Shown piece by piece: positions 24,699 to 33,097 of a DNA stretch of 64,000 nucleotides (its first letter is position 1; every line of letters starts with the position of its first letter). Where the stretch lies: contig NZ_CP058983.1 of NCBI RefSeq assembly GCF_019278465.1, positions 496,001 through 560,000 of the forward strand. The letters are read 5' to 3'. Source of the DNA: Tenacibaculum sp. AHE14PA (GTDB lineage Bacteria; Bacteroidota; Bacteroidia; Flavobacteriales; Flavobacteriaceae). Position numbers and translations under genes: made by a program. Under the pieces are notes generated by a model that saw only the letters and a program-made list of their open reading frames with translations, was not told the DNA's origin and searched no databases.

Positions 24699-24762
24699 CT
24701 TTGCAATAGTGTCACAAACAAAAAAAAGCTTTGTCTATTAAGTATAACACAAAAACAAAAAA

Positions 24763-25533
24763 ATGAAAAATACAATTACATTCATTGCCGTTTTATTATG
24801 CTTAACTACTTATGCCCAAAAAACAGTAAATGCTTCGGATATTATTAGAGATGTAAAAAATGGTAAATCAGTAACTATTTCTAACGCGACTATAAAAGGA
24901 GTATTAGACTTTACTTTTATGGATGAGGCTTTGCCTAAATTACCAAAAAGAAAAAGCTGGTGGAATAACGGAGGTTCTAATACCATAGAAAAACAAATTA
25001 CTAATAAGGTATCTTTTGTTAACTGTACTTTTAATGATGATGTATTAGCATACATTCCTGATGAAAAAAGTGGTTATACTTTTATCGCTAATTTTGAAGA
25101 TGAAGTAATATTTAAAGACTGTACTTTTAAACAAAAAGCCATGTTTAAATATTCTGATTTTGAAAGAAATACAGATTTTTCAAACACAAAATTTAATAAT
25201 GACTCTACTTTTAAATATGCAAAATTCGAGAGAGAAATTTCCTTTGAAAACACTTTCTTTGATGAACCTGCAACCTTTAAATATGCCGATTTTAAAAAAC
25301 ATGTAAGTTTTGCGAATGCTGTTTTTAATGAAAGTGCTATTTTTAAATATACCGAATTTAATAACGGTGTTTCTTTTAAAAATGTAAAATTCGAAGAAGA
25401 TCTAAACATAAAATATGCTAAAGTATCTGGTGATTTTAATATTACGAATATGAATGTAGCCTATGATATCGATTCTAAATACACTAAAATAAACGGACTA
25501 AGCTTTAGTAAATACTTATTAAAAAATAAATAA
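24763..25533 (+). CDS. Exported pentapeptide-repeat-like protein
   Basis: A 256-residue secreted protein with a signal peptide (MKNTITFIAVLLCLTTYAQ, cleavage near 19). From about residue 85 it forms a right-handed beta-helix of the pentapeptide type, with phenylalanine in the core: the pattern FKYxxF alternates with FxNxxF (TFKYAKF, ISFENTFF, TFKYADF, VSFANAVF, IFKYTEF, VSFKNVKF). The two coil types alternate in a supra-repeat of about 20 residues. The pattern is F-rich rather than the common A(D/N)LxX. Function unknown; likely periplasmic or surface. A very stable hairpin ends the gene. Confidence 0.8.
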   Translation: MKNTITFIAVLLCLTTYAQKTVNASDIIRDVKNGKSVTISNATIKGVLDFTFMDEALPKLPKRKSWWNNGGSNTIEKQITNKVSFVNCTFNDDVLAYIPDEKSGYTFIANFEDEVIFKDCTFKQKAMFKYSDFERNTDFSNTKFNNDSTFKYAKFEREISFENTFFDEPATFKYADFKKHVSFANAVFNESAIFKYTEFNNGVSFKNVKFEEDLNIKYAKVSGDFNITNMNVAYDIDSKYTKINGLSFSKYLLKNK

Positions 25534-25554
25534 TCTTTTTTCTTCACCTTATTT

Positions 25555-25606
25555 AACAAATCAGTAAAAACTCACAATGTATATTGTGAGTTTTTACTGA
25601 TTTGTT
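25555..25606. terminator. Terminator-like hairpin with a perfect 24-bp stem
   Basis: Positions 25555-25578 are exactly complementary to 25583-25606 around a GTAT loop. The stem includes CTCACAAT/ATTGTGAG and A/T tracts. It is unusually long for an intrinsic terminator and may work in both directions. Confidence 0.75.
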
Positions 25607-25710
25607 TTTAAACTTAGTTTGATTCGTATCTCTATTTCTAATAAATTTGTTTATAATTGATTTAATTTATAAAAAAGAACTCTTATAATTAAAGTTATTT
25701 TCCATTAAAA

Positions 25711-26286
25711 ATGAACGAACTTAGTATAATATTAAAAGAATTAATTGAATTAACAGAAAGTGAATGGCGTGAATTTTCTAAACAATTAAAAAGGAAAGAA
25801 TATAAAGCGAAAGCCATATTAATTGAAGAAGGAAATACGGCAGAGTCTTTATACTTTATTCAATCGGGATTATTTAGAACATATAAAAATTTAGATATAA
25901 AAGATATTACTACTTATTTCGCTTGTGACAATCAATTTATAACGGTTTTTAATAGTTTTATAAATCAAACAACTTCATCAGAAATTTTAGAAGTTCTTGA
26001 AGATAGCATAATTTATGAAATATCATTTGATAGCTTGACTCAGTTATATAAAAAATCTTCAAAATTTGAAAAATTCGGTAGGATTTTAGCGGAAAAAAAT
26101 CATCTTTGTGCCTTAGAAAGAACTTTAACAATGCAGACTAAATCTGCAAAAAAAAGATATTTAGATTTTTTAAAAAATTACAACAAAAAAATTACAAGTA
26201 GAGTTCCTCAATACCAAATTGCGAGTTTCCTTGGTATAGCACCTGAGTCTTTAAGTAGGATTAGAAAAGAAATTTTCATTTCATAA
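25711..26286 (+). CDS. Crp/Fnr family transcriptional regulator
   Basis: A 191-residue regulator with a cyclic-nucleotide-binding-like jelly roll (about 20-110: ILIEEGNTAESLYFIQSGLFRTYKN read as two parts, then TYFACDNQFITVF). A C-terminal winged helix follows (about 145-190: PQYQIASFLGIAPESLSRIRKEI, whose recognition helix is PESLSRIRK). The classical cAMP-binding residues are not evident, so the effector is unknown. It is followed after 69 bp by an SMP-30-like gene that it may control. Confidence 0.85.
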   Translation: MNELSIILKELIELTESEWREFSKQLKRKEYKAKAILIEEGNTAESLYFIQSGLFRTYKNLDIKDITTYFACDNQFITVFNSFINQTTSSEILEVLEDSIIYEISFDSLTQLYKKSSKFEKFGRILAEKNHLCALERTLTMQTKSAKKRYLDFLKNYNKKITSRVPQYQIASFLGIAPESLSRIRKEIFIS

Positions 26287-26355
26287 CAAATGTCAATATA
26301 TAAATATTAAAACCTGTTGTTACTTTGTTTTTTATAAATTAAAAAAACAAACACA

Positions 26356-27468
26356 ATGAAATTATCAAAAAAAGTAAAAATATCAATCATTACAATATTT
26401 ATCTTCTTCTCTATATTTATTACTAATGTATTATACAATTCCTGGTCACTTAATCCTTTAGCATGGTCACCACCAACAATCTCAAAACTAGATGGATTAC
26501 TGTCAGAAAATGAATTATTAAGTACAACAAAACGGATTGAATTAAATGGCTGGTTTGGACCAGAAGACATTGCAATAGATAATCAAGGAAATTTGTATTG
26601 CGGAGTACATATTTCTAAAACAGATTTCACAGATGGTCGCATTTTAAAAATCGATACATCTGGAAAAGTTACCGTATTTGCGAATTCAGAATCTTGGGTT
26701 ACAGGTATGCATTTTGATAGTAATCAAAATCTAATCGCTGGCGACTTAGAAAGAGGTTTAATAAGTATAGACCAAAATGGCAATATTAAAACTTTGGCAA
26801 GTGAAGATGAAAACGGCAACAAATTCTTAATACCAAATGACGTTGATATTGCTAGTGATGGAGTTATTTATTTTACAAATACATCCTCAAAATTAAACTT
26901 TAGTAACAAACATATTTGGAAATTATTAATGGAGGTTAGACCAGACGGAGGCCTTTATAGTTACGACCCAAAAACAAAACGTGTAAAGACGTTAATTGAT
27001 GGGACATATTTTGGAAACGGAGTTGCTGTTTCTCAAAATGATGAGTTTGTATTAATGGTTGATTTAGCAAAATATAGAGTACGTAGATACTGGCTTAAAG
27101 GAGAAAAAAAAGGAACTACTGATATATTTATAGATAATTTAAACGGCTTTCCTAATGGAATTTCTAGAAGTAAAGATGGTAGTTTTTGGCTTGGTTTTTC
27201 AACTAAAAGAGATGAATCACTAGATAAAATACATCCGAAACCATTAATTAAAAAAATCGTTTATGGACTTCCATCTTTTATGCAGCCTAAAACAATACCT
27301 TATGGAATGTTAATGCACTTAAATAGTAATGGTGAAATAATAAAAACATATTACGATACAACTGGAAAATTTGTAGCGGAAGCAACTTCTGTCGAAGAAC
27401 ACAATGGTTATCTTTATCTTGGTGGAGATGTATCTGGTCATATTGGAAAATATAAACTAGAAAAATAA
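26356..27468 (+). CDS. SMP-30/gluconolactonase/strictosidine synthase-like protein
   Basis: A 370-residue beta-propeller protein with an N-terminal hydrophobic helix (about 8-27, ISIITIFIFFSIFITNVLY) that is a membrane anchor or uncleaved signal. Propeller blades show in WFGPEDIAIDNQGNLYCGV, WVTGMHFDSNQNLIAGD, FLIPNDVDIASDGVIYFT and GFPNGISRSKDGSFWLGF, typical of the calcium-dependent hydrolase or APMAP-like group. It probably hydrolyses lactones or esters at the envelope. Its upstream neighbour is a Crp/Fnr regulator in the same direction. Confidence 0.82.
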   Translation: MKLSKKVKISIITIFIFFSIFITNVLYNSWSLNPLAWSPPTISKLDGLLSENELLSTTKRIELNGWFGPEDIAIDNQGNLYCGVHISKTDFTDGRILKIDTSGKVTVFANSESWVTGMHFDSNQNLIAGDLERGLISIDQNGNIKTLASEDENGNKFLIPNDVDIASDGVIYFTNTSSKLNFSNKHIWKLLMEVRPDGGLYSYDPKTKRVKTLIDGTYFGNGVAVSQNDEFVLMVDLAKYRVRRYWLKGEKKGTTDIFIDNLNGFPNGISRSKDGSFWLGFSTKRDESLDKIHPKPLIKKIVYGLPSFMQPKTIPYGMLMHLNSNGEIIKTYYDTTGKFVAEATSVEEHNGYLYLGGDVSGHIGKYKLEK

Positions 27469-27557
27469 CTTTAGACTAAAAAGATATAAAACTAGATACT
27501 TTAGCATATTTCTATAAATTACTATGGATTCTTTGTTCTATTAAACAAAAAACCAAG

Positions 27558-27593
27558 TTAATAATTGTCATGGATGATCTTGACGATTATTAA
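27558..27593. repeat. Intergenic inverted repeat after the SMP-30-like gene
   Basis: TTAATAATTGTCA (27558-27570) and TGACGATTATTAA (27581-27593) pair over 13 bp with one T:G. No T-run follows, so it is a palindromic element or a weak terminator. Confidence 0.5.
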
Positions 27594-27602
27594 TTTTCAA
27601 AC

Positions 27603-27640
27603 AAAAAAAAATCCGCTGAAAGTTTTCAGCGGATTTTTTT
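27603..27640. terminator. Bidirectional intrinsic terminator
   Basis: AAATCCGCTGAAA (27609-27621) pairs with TTTCAGCGGATTT (27624-27636), with A-run and T-run flanks. It serves the convergent SMP-30-like and THUMP methyltransferase genes. Confidence 0.88.
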
Positions 27641-27641
27641 A

Positions 27642-28820
27642 TTATGCTTCGATATCAGATTCGAAATCATTCTTAATTCTTTTACTTCCTTCATAAAGTT
27701 CATACTTTACAAAACGACAATCTAAATCGGCATTTTTAAGCGGTATTCTCTTTGATGTTCTTAACCCTACATGTTTTAAAGCAAGCATATCAGAAGTAAT
27801 TAACCAAGCTGTAGAATCGTGGTAATTATGCTTTAAGGTATCTCCTATCTTTCTATAAAATTCTTCTACATCAATATTTAAACGTTCACCATAAGGTGGA
27901 TTAAATAAAATAGTTGTTTTACCAAATACTTCTTTCTTAGAGTTAAAAAAGTTTACGTGGTGTATACCTATAAACTCGTCTAAATTTGCATTTATTATAT
28001 TTTGCTTCGCCTTGCTAACTGCAGACGGAGCTTTATCAAATCCCATTATTTTAAAATGAGAACTTGTAATTTTCTTTAACAAAGCATCTTGAATTACAAA
28101 AAATAAATCTTCATCGTAATCTTTCCAGTTTTCAAAAGCAAAATGCTTACGATTAATGTTTGCTGGTATATTATTAGCAACCATAGCTGCTTCAATTAAA
28201 ATCGTACCTGAACCACACATTGGGTCGATAAAATTCTCTTCTCCTTTATAACCAGATAACAATACCAAACCAGCCGCTAACACTTCGTTAATTGGTGCAA
28301 TATTGGTAGCACTTCTGTACCCTCTTTTGTGTAGTGAATCTCCTGATGAATCTAAAGAAATTGTTAACCATTCATTATGAATATGAATGTGAATTTTAAC
28401 ATCCGGGTGCTTTAAATCTACATTCGGACGCTTTTTGTACTTGCTCATAAAATAATCAGCAATTGCATCCTTCGATTTTAAACTAATATAATGTGAGTTT
28501 GTTGTAAAATTCTTCGAATTTACTACTGCTCCAATAGCAAAAGTTCCGTCAACATCAATATATTTATCCCATTTTACACGCTGAATTGCCTCGTATAAAT
28601 CTTCTTCATCAAAAATTTTACTCTTTTTAATCGGTTTTAAAATACGAATAGCCGTACGCAAAGCTATATTTGCTTTGTACATAAAACCTGTATCGCCCTT
28701 AAAAGTAACATTACGTATTCCTTCCTTAACATCCTGACCACCAAGCTTTCTTAGTTCATCTGCTAAAACTCCTTCTAAACCTGCCATTGTAACAGCAGTC
28801 ATTTTAAAATCTTTTTCCAT
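27642..28820 (-). CDS. THUMP-domain class I SAM RNA methyltransferase (RlmL-type)
   Basis: A 392-residue RNA methyltransferase. The N-terminal THUMP region (about 1-160, MEKDFKMTAVTMAGLEGVLADE onward in two parts) binds RNA. The Rossmann domain has FIDPMCGSGTILIEAA and the catalytic motif ILFNPPYGERL (NPPY, N2-guanine type). It corresponds to the N-terminal methyltransferase of RlmL (23S rRNA m2G2445). I place the start at the ATG at 28820: a longer frame from GTG at 28838 would begin 3 nt from the -7 box at 28848-28841, upstream of the likely transcription start. Confidence 0.87.
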   Translation of the reverse strand: MEKDFKMTAVTMAGLEGVLADELRKLGGQDVKEGIRNVTFKGDTGFMYKANIALRTAIRILKPIKKSKIFDEEDLYEAIQRVKWDKYIDVDGTFAIGAVVNSKNFTTNSHYISLKSKDAIADYFMSKYKKRPNVDLKHPDVKIHIHIHNEWLTISLDSSGDSLHKRGYRSATNIAPINEVLAAGLVLLSGYKGEENFIDPMCGSGTILIEAAMVANNIPANINRKHFAFENWKDYDEDLFFVIQDALLKKITSSHFKIMGFDKAPSAVSKAKQNIINANLDEFIGIHHVNFFNSKKEVFGKTTILFNPPYGERLNIDVEEFYRKIGDTLKHNYHDSTAWLITSDMLALKHVGLRTSKRIPLKNADLDCRFVKYELYEGSKRIKNDFESDIEA

Positions 28821-28840
28821 GTAATTGTAAAATTTCACTG

Positions 28841-28848
28841 CAAAAGTA
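28841..28848 (-). promoter_or_regulatory. -7 promoter box of the THUMP methyltransferase gene
   Basis: TACTTTTG on the minus strand, 20 bp from the ATG at 28820. Its position excludes the GTG at 28838 as start. An identical box faces the other way at 28911-28918. Confidence 0.55.
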
Positions 28849-28910
28849 CAGCTTATTTTGGGTTGATGTGAATCTTTTCTTGTTTCAATCTAAAAAACGT
28901 AAGATTTGTG

Positions 28911-28918
28911 TACTTTTG
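28911..28918 (+). promoter_or_regulatory. -7 promoter box of the SAM methyltransferase gene
   Basis: TACTTTTG on the plus strand, 14 bp before the ATG at 28933. It overlaps the codons of a longer frame opening with TTG at 28906, which argues against that start. Confidence 0.55.
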
Positions 28919-28932
28919 CAGACCTTATAATT

Positions 28933-29658
28933 ATGAAAACAACAGACTGGTTTACTTCTTGGTTCGATACTTCTTACTATCACACATTATATAAACATAG
29001 AAATGATGCCGATGCGCAGTTTTTTATGCGAAACATTACATCTTTTTTAAAATTACCTAAAACGAGTCATATTGCTGATTTACCTTGCGGAAAAGGACGA
29101 CACTCAGTATACTTAAATTCTTTAGGCTATAAAGTAACTGGTGGTGATTTAAGTGGTAATAGTATTGCCTATGCTAAAAAATTTGAAAACGAGTCGCTTA
29201 ATTTTGAAGTTTGGGACATGCGTGATCCTATAGAACACAAATACGATGCTATTTTTAACTTATTTACAAGTTTTGGTTATTTTGAGGATGACAATGAAGA
29301 TATTGCTATTTTAAAAAGCATCAAAAACGGCTTAAAAGAAAATGGTGTATTTGTTTTAGATTTTTTAAACGTCGAAAAAGTTAAAGATTCTTTAATTGCT
29401 AAAGAAGTTAAAACAATTGATGGTATTGAATTTCATATTAAAAGAGAAATTAAAGATGGTTTTATCTTAAAACACATTTCTTTTATTGCCGATGACCAAC
29501 AACATTCATATACAGAGCAGGTAAAATTTTTAACCTTAGATAAGATGGAAACCTATTTTAAAAAAGCAGGTTTAAACATAAAACATGTTTTTGGTGATTA
29601 TAGCTTAAATGAATTTGATAAAAATACTTCTGATAGATTAATATTAATTGGAGAATGA
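28933..29658 (+). CDS. Class I SAM-dependent methyltransferase
   Basis: A 241-residue small-molecule-type methyltransferase. The SAM motif is IADLPCGKGRHSVYL, followed by VTGGDLSGNSIAYAK (motif II acid) and YDAIFNLFTSFGYF (motif IV). Substrate unknown. The start MKTTDWFTSWFD at 28933 is chosen over an upstream TTG because that lies in front of the promoter box. Its stop overlaps the ATG of the ZIP transporter gene (ATGA). Confidence 0.87.
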   Translation: MKTTDWFTSWFDTSYYHTLYKHRNDADAQFFMRNITSFLKLPKTSHIADLPCGKGRHSVYLNSLGYKVTGGDLSGNSIAYAKKFENESLNFEVWDMRDPIEHKYDAIFNLFTSFGYFEDDNEDIAILKSIKNGLKENGVFVLDFLNVEKVKDSLIAKEVKTIDGIEFHIKREIKDGFILKHISFIADDQQHSYTEQVKFLTLDKMETYFKKAGLNIKHVFGDYSLNEFDKNTSDRLILIGE

Positions 29659-30332
29659 GTTACATATTATTAATAATTGCTGTTTTATTAGGATCTTTAC
29701 TTGTTTTATTTTTAAAACCAAACAATCAATTAGTTAGACTTTTGTTAGCCTTTAGTGGTGCTTATTTACTGTCGGTTACTATATTACACCTACTTCCTGA
29801 AGTTTATACACATACAAGCAATGCTAAGAAAATCGGAATCTTAATTTTAATCGGAATTATTATACAATCGGTTTTAGAATCGTTTTCTAAAGGTGCCGAA
29901 CATGGTCATATTCATGTACATTCTGATTCATCTAAGTTTCCTTGGTTACTTTTTGTGAGTTTATGTATTCATGCTTTTTCTGAAGGATTGCCAATACATC
30001 ATGCTGGCGACAATTTGCTTTGGGCAATTATTGTACATAAAATTCCTATTGCCATTGTTTTAACTACTTTCTTTTTACAGACAAATTATAGCAAAAAAAC
30101 AATTGTTTTATTTTTAAGTCTTTTCGCTTTAATGAGTCCTTTAGGCGTATTAGTTTCAGATAAAGTGCCTTTTTTCATTGAATATCACACAGAAATAACG
30201 GCTTTAATTATTGGTGTTTTTCTTCATATTTCAACAATTATACTTTTTGAAAGTTCAGAAAATCACAAATTCAATTTTAAAAAATTTACTGCAATTCTTT
30301 TAGGAATTGTATTAACAATACTTACGCTTTAA
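29655..30332 (+). CDS. ZIP family metal transporter
   Basis: A 225-residue inner-membrane permease with about seven or eight hydrophobic segments. A histidine-rich loop (EHGHIHVHSD, about 89-98) is followed by the metal-binding transmembrane motifs CIHAFSEGLPIHH and IVHKIPIAIVL. It probably moves zinc or another divalent cation into the cytoplasm. It overlaps the preceding methyltransferase gene by 4 bp, so they form an operon, and ends at a clear terminator. Confidence 0.87.
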   Translation: MSYILLIIAVLLGSLLVLFLKPNNQLVRLLLAFSGAYLLSVTILHLLPEVYTHTSNAKKIGILILIGIIIQSVLESFSKGAEHGHIHVHSDSSKFPWLLFVSLCIHAFSEGLPIHHAGDNLLWAIIVHKIPIAIVLTTFFLQTNYSKKTIVLFLSLFALMSPLGVLVSDKVPFFIEYHTEITALIIGVFLHISTIILFESSENHKFNFKKFTAILLGIVLTILTL

Positions 30333-30352
30333 TATTTTTAAATAGTGCATAT

Positions 30353-30396
30353 AAAAAAACATCAAATTGAAACAAATTCAATTTGATGTTTTTTTT
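30353..30396 (+). terminator. Intrinsic terminator after the ZIP gene
   Basis: ACATCAAATTGAA (30359-30371) pairs with TTCAATTTGATGT (30377-30389) around ACAAA, with A-run and eight T. Confidence 0.87.
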
Positions 30397-30457
30397 GATT
30401 TAAGAAGTACTTTTATTATCAAATAAATTGAACGTAAAAAATCTCCTTTAAATTATA

Positions 30458-30829
30458 CTATTCCTCTTCTCTATTCACCAAATCGATAGAAAAAGCAGGC
30501 ATACAAACGGCTAAATACTCACATGATTCGTTAAATGGGTTTGAATATTGAACTCGTACTCCTTTTTCTATTTTAATCGACTCTCCTGCTTCTAAAACAA
30601 TTATTTCATCGTTAATGATAAATTGTTTTTTACCTTTTATAATATAAGTATATTCCTCAAATTCTGGTGTTTGAAAAGGCTCACTCCAACCTACTGGTGC
30701 AACCATATGAGCTATACTTACTTTTTTATTTTTATCTGTCGCATTTCCAAAATGCTCTTCTATTAACTTTCCATCTGTAGTAGGTACTACAAACGGTTTT
30801 CTTTGAATTGTATATTTTTTATTCATCAT
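30458..30829 (-). CDS. Cupin domain protein
   Basis: A 123-residue single-domain cupin: EFEEYTYIIKGKKQFIIND and EIIVLEAGESIKIEKGVRVQYSNP carry the two cupin motifs, but the usual HxH metal pair reads EYTY, so metal binding is uncertain. The start is ATG 30829 (or 30826). A longer frame from TTG at 30853 starts inside the terminator hairpin of the upstream gene. No own promoter box was seen, so it may rely on read-through from the lipoprotein gene. Confidence 0.75.
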   Translation of the reverse strand: MMNKKYTIQRKPFVVPTTDGKLIEEHFGNATDKNKKVSIAHMVAPVGWSEPFQTPEFEEYTYIIKGKKQFIINDEIIVLEAGESIKIEKGVRVQYSNPFNESCEYLAVCMPAFSIDLVNREEE

Positions 30830-30838
30830 ATAAAAATT

Positions 30839-30870
30839 AAAAAGCCGAAACAATTGTTTCGACTTTTTTT
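30839..30870 (-). terminator. Terminator between the lipoprotein and cupin genes
   Basis: A palindrome centred at 30853/30854 (GTCGAAACAA/TTGTTTCGGC on the minus strand, one G:T), with A-run before and T-run after. It may be only partly efficient if the cupin gene depends on read-through. Confidence 0.75.
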
Positions 30871-30875
30871 GCGTT

Positions 30876-31436
30876 TTAGTTAAACCAAATGGTTAATGAT
30901 TTTATTTTAGCTAAATCAGGAATTTGCTCTATACTTACTTTTTGCGTGCTAAAGTCTTTTAAGCCTAAGTCTTCTTTATCTAATGCTATTGTTGCATTTA
31001 AATCGTCTATAAATAAGGTAGCTGACAAAAATGATGATTCAACTTTACTTATCGTATTATTAGCGTTAATTTCTTGAAATGAAGAGCCAATATTTAAACC
31101 CGTTTTGGTTTTAAAACGATTATCATAAATTTCGATACTTTTTATAGTTGATAAAGAATCTAATTGTTCATTTGGTATAATCGTTAACAAATGCTTACCT
31201 CCTTTTTCGAAGATTTCATATTTATCATCTTCTTGATAAAAATTATTTCCCTTAGCTCCTTCGCTTAATATTTTAACTACAGAATCGTTTTTAAAAATCC
31301 CTTCTATTTCCTGCATTGTTGTTTTTGTGGTTAATTCACCTACTTTCCCTTTAGAAACATCGTATTTACTGTTTCCACATTGTATAAATACAACTGAAAT
31401 TAATGCGATTACTAGGGGTTTAATTAAGTTTTTCAT
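30876..31436 (-). CDS. Lipoprotein of unknown function
   Basis: A 186-residue lipoprotein with lipobox VFIQC (lipidation at C20). The mature part has TTKTTMQEIEGIFKNDSVVK, GKHLLTIIP and the motif TKTGLNIGSSFQEINAN. These look like a mechanism of the flavobacterial DUFs that follow a calcium- or ligand-free beta fold, but I do not recognise the family. It lies 50 bp after the HerA-like ATPase gene, in the same direction and without an obvious terminator between, so co-transcription is likely. Confidence 0.65.
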   Translation of the reverse strand: MKNLIKPLVIALISVVFIQCGNSKYDVSKGKVGELTTKTTMQEIEGIFKNDSVVKILSEGAKGNNFYQEDDKYEIFEKGGKHLLTIIPNEQLDSLSTIKSIEIYDNRFKTKTGLNIGSSFQEINANNTISKVESSFLSATLFIDDLNATIALDKEDLGLKDFSTQKVSIEQIPDLAKIKSLTIWFN

Positions 31437-31486
31437 TTATTTATTTGGTTTGTTATTATTAAAAACGGTTTTATATACTATTTGTT

Positions 31487-33010
31487 TTATTTTAATACTT
31501 TTTTTAATATTCCGAAAACACTGCGAATAAATGTAGCACTGGTTAGTACTTTTACAATCGGGTTTTGTCGTGTGCTCCTACTTCTTGTAGCTGAAGATCT
31601 TCTGCTTGTTTTTGCTCTTTCTTCTTTAAGCACTTCTGCTGTTTTCTCCTTATTTATTTTTTCAATCTTCTCATTTAACAACTCGTAAGCACTTTCTCTA
31701 TCAACAGTATCATTATACTTAGGTATCAATCTCGAATTGTCTAATACCTGCTTAATTTCTTTATCTGTAAGTACATCCATTCTGCTCATAGGAGCACGCA
31801 GCATAGTTCGTGCTAACGGAGTCGGAATTCCTTTTTCATTTAAAACAGATACTAACGCCTCTCCTATTCCTAATTGTGTTAATACTTTTTTGGTGTCATA
31901 ATAATCAGAATCCGGATAATTTTCTGCGGCTAACTTAATAGCCTTTCTGTCTTTTGCCGTAAAAGCTCGTAAAGCATGCTGAATTTTCATTCCCAATTGC
32001 GCCAAAACATCTTCTGGCACATCTTTAGGATTTTGCGTTACAAAGTACAAACCTATTCCTTTCGATCTAATTAATTTTACAATACTTTCTATTTGATTTA
32101 ACAATGCTTTTGATGCTTCTTCAAAAACCAAATGCGCTTCATCAATAAATATAATTAATTCAGGTCTGTCACTATCTCCTTGTTCTGGAAACGATTCATA
32201 TACTTCTGCTAATAACTGCATCATAAACGTTGAAAACAATTTAGGTTTATCCTGAATATCTGTTAATCTTAAAACTGATATTAACCCACGACCATTTTCA
32301 TCAATGCGTGTTAGATCATCTACTTCAAATGATTTTTCACCAAAAAATAAATCACCACCTTGTTGCTCAATTTCTATAATTTTTCTAAGAATTGCTCCGG
32401 TACTTGCTGTAGAAATTCGGCCATATTCAGCCTGAATTTCTTCTTTTCCTTCATCCGTTACAAATTGAAGAATTTTCTTAAAATCTTTTAAATCTAATAA
32501 TGGTAATTTATTATCATCACAATATTTAAATATAATTGCTACAATTCCCGATTGCGTATCTGTTAAATCTAAAATACGCGATAATAAAACCGGGCCAAAT
32601 TCAGATACCGTTGCTCGTAAACGCACTCCGTTTTGTTCTGATATTGATAAAATTTCTATCGGGAACTTCGTAGCGTTAAAAGGAATACCAATTTTCTCAT
32701 GACGCTCGTCTATTTTCGCATGACCAGGACTCGGTTGAGCCAATCCACTTAAATCACCTTTTACATCCATTAACAATACCGGAATCCCTTTGTCAGACAT
32801 GTTTTCTGCCAACACTTGTAATGTTTTTGTTTTACCTGTACCTGTGGCTCCTGCAATTAAACCATGGCGATTTAAAGTTTTTAACGGAATATTTACCAAT
32901 GCATTCGTTATGGTTTCTTCACCCAACATACCAGCGCCTAAAGTGATAAAATCTCCTTTGCTTTTATAGCCTTCAGTTATATATTTAAAAAACGCTTCGG
33001 ATTTACTCAT
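31487..33010 (-). CDS. HerA-like ATPase (DUF853 family)
   Basis: A 507-residue hexameric-type P-loop ATPase of the FtsK/HerA group. Walker A is GATGTGKTKT (54-63), Walker B is ELIIFIDEAHLVFEE, and an arginine-finger region follows, with IGLYFVTQNPKDVP. The C-terminus is very basic (RRSSATRSRSTRQNP), perhaps for DNA binding. The start is ATG 33010 (MSKSEAFFKY); a longer frame from TTG at 33118 would overlap the divergent queE gene. The DNA-processing role is inferred from family. It is divergent from queE. Confidence 0.88.
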   Translation of the reverse strand: MSKSEAFFKYITEGYKSKGDFITLGAGMLGEETITNALVNIPLKTLNRHGLIAGATGTGKTKTLQVLAENMSDKGIPVLLMDVKGDLSGLAQPSPGHAKIDERHEKIGIPFNATKFPIEILSISEQNGVRLRATVSEFGPVLLSRILDLTDTQSGIVAIIFKYCDDNKLPLLDLKDFKKILQFVTDEGKEEIQAEYGRISTASTGAILRKIIEIEQQGGDLFFGEKSFEVDDLTRIDENGRGLISVLRLTDIQDKPKLFSTFMMQLLAEVYESFPEQGDSDRPELIIFIDEAHLVFEEASKALLNQIESIVKLIRSKGIGLYFVTQNPKDVPEDVLAQLGMKIQHALRAFTAKDRKAIKLAAENYPDSDYYDTKKVLTQLGIGEALVSVLNEKGIPTPLARTMLRAPMSRMDVLTDKEIKQVLDNSRLIPKYNDTVDRESAYELLNEKIEKINKEKTAEVLKEERAKTSRRSSATRSRSTRQNPIVKVLTSATFIRSVFGILKKVLK

Positions 33011-33082
33011 GTTGATTTGGTTCTTTTTATTGATAAAACACGTAAAAGTAACAAAAATCATCCATAAAATTTTAATGTTGAC

Positions 33083-33090
33083 TATCTTTG
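33083..33090 (+). promoter_or_regulatory. -7 promoter box of queE (near-leaderless)
   Basis: TATCTTTG ends 7 bases before the ATG at 33098, predicting a 5' leader of only a few bases. No ribosome-binding site could fit. Confidence 0.55.
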
Positions 33091-33097
33091 CATCCTT

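Noticed and set aside
30829..30853. Start of the cupin gene at 30853
   Set aside because: It is a TTG inside the terminator stem of the preceding gene.
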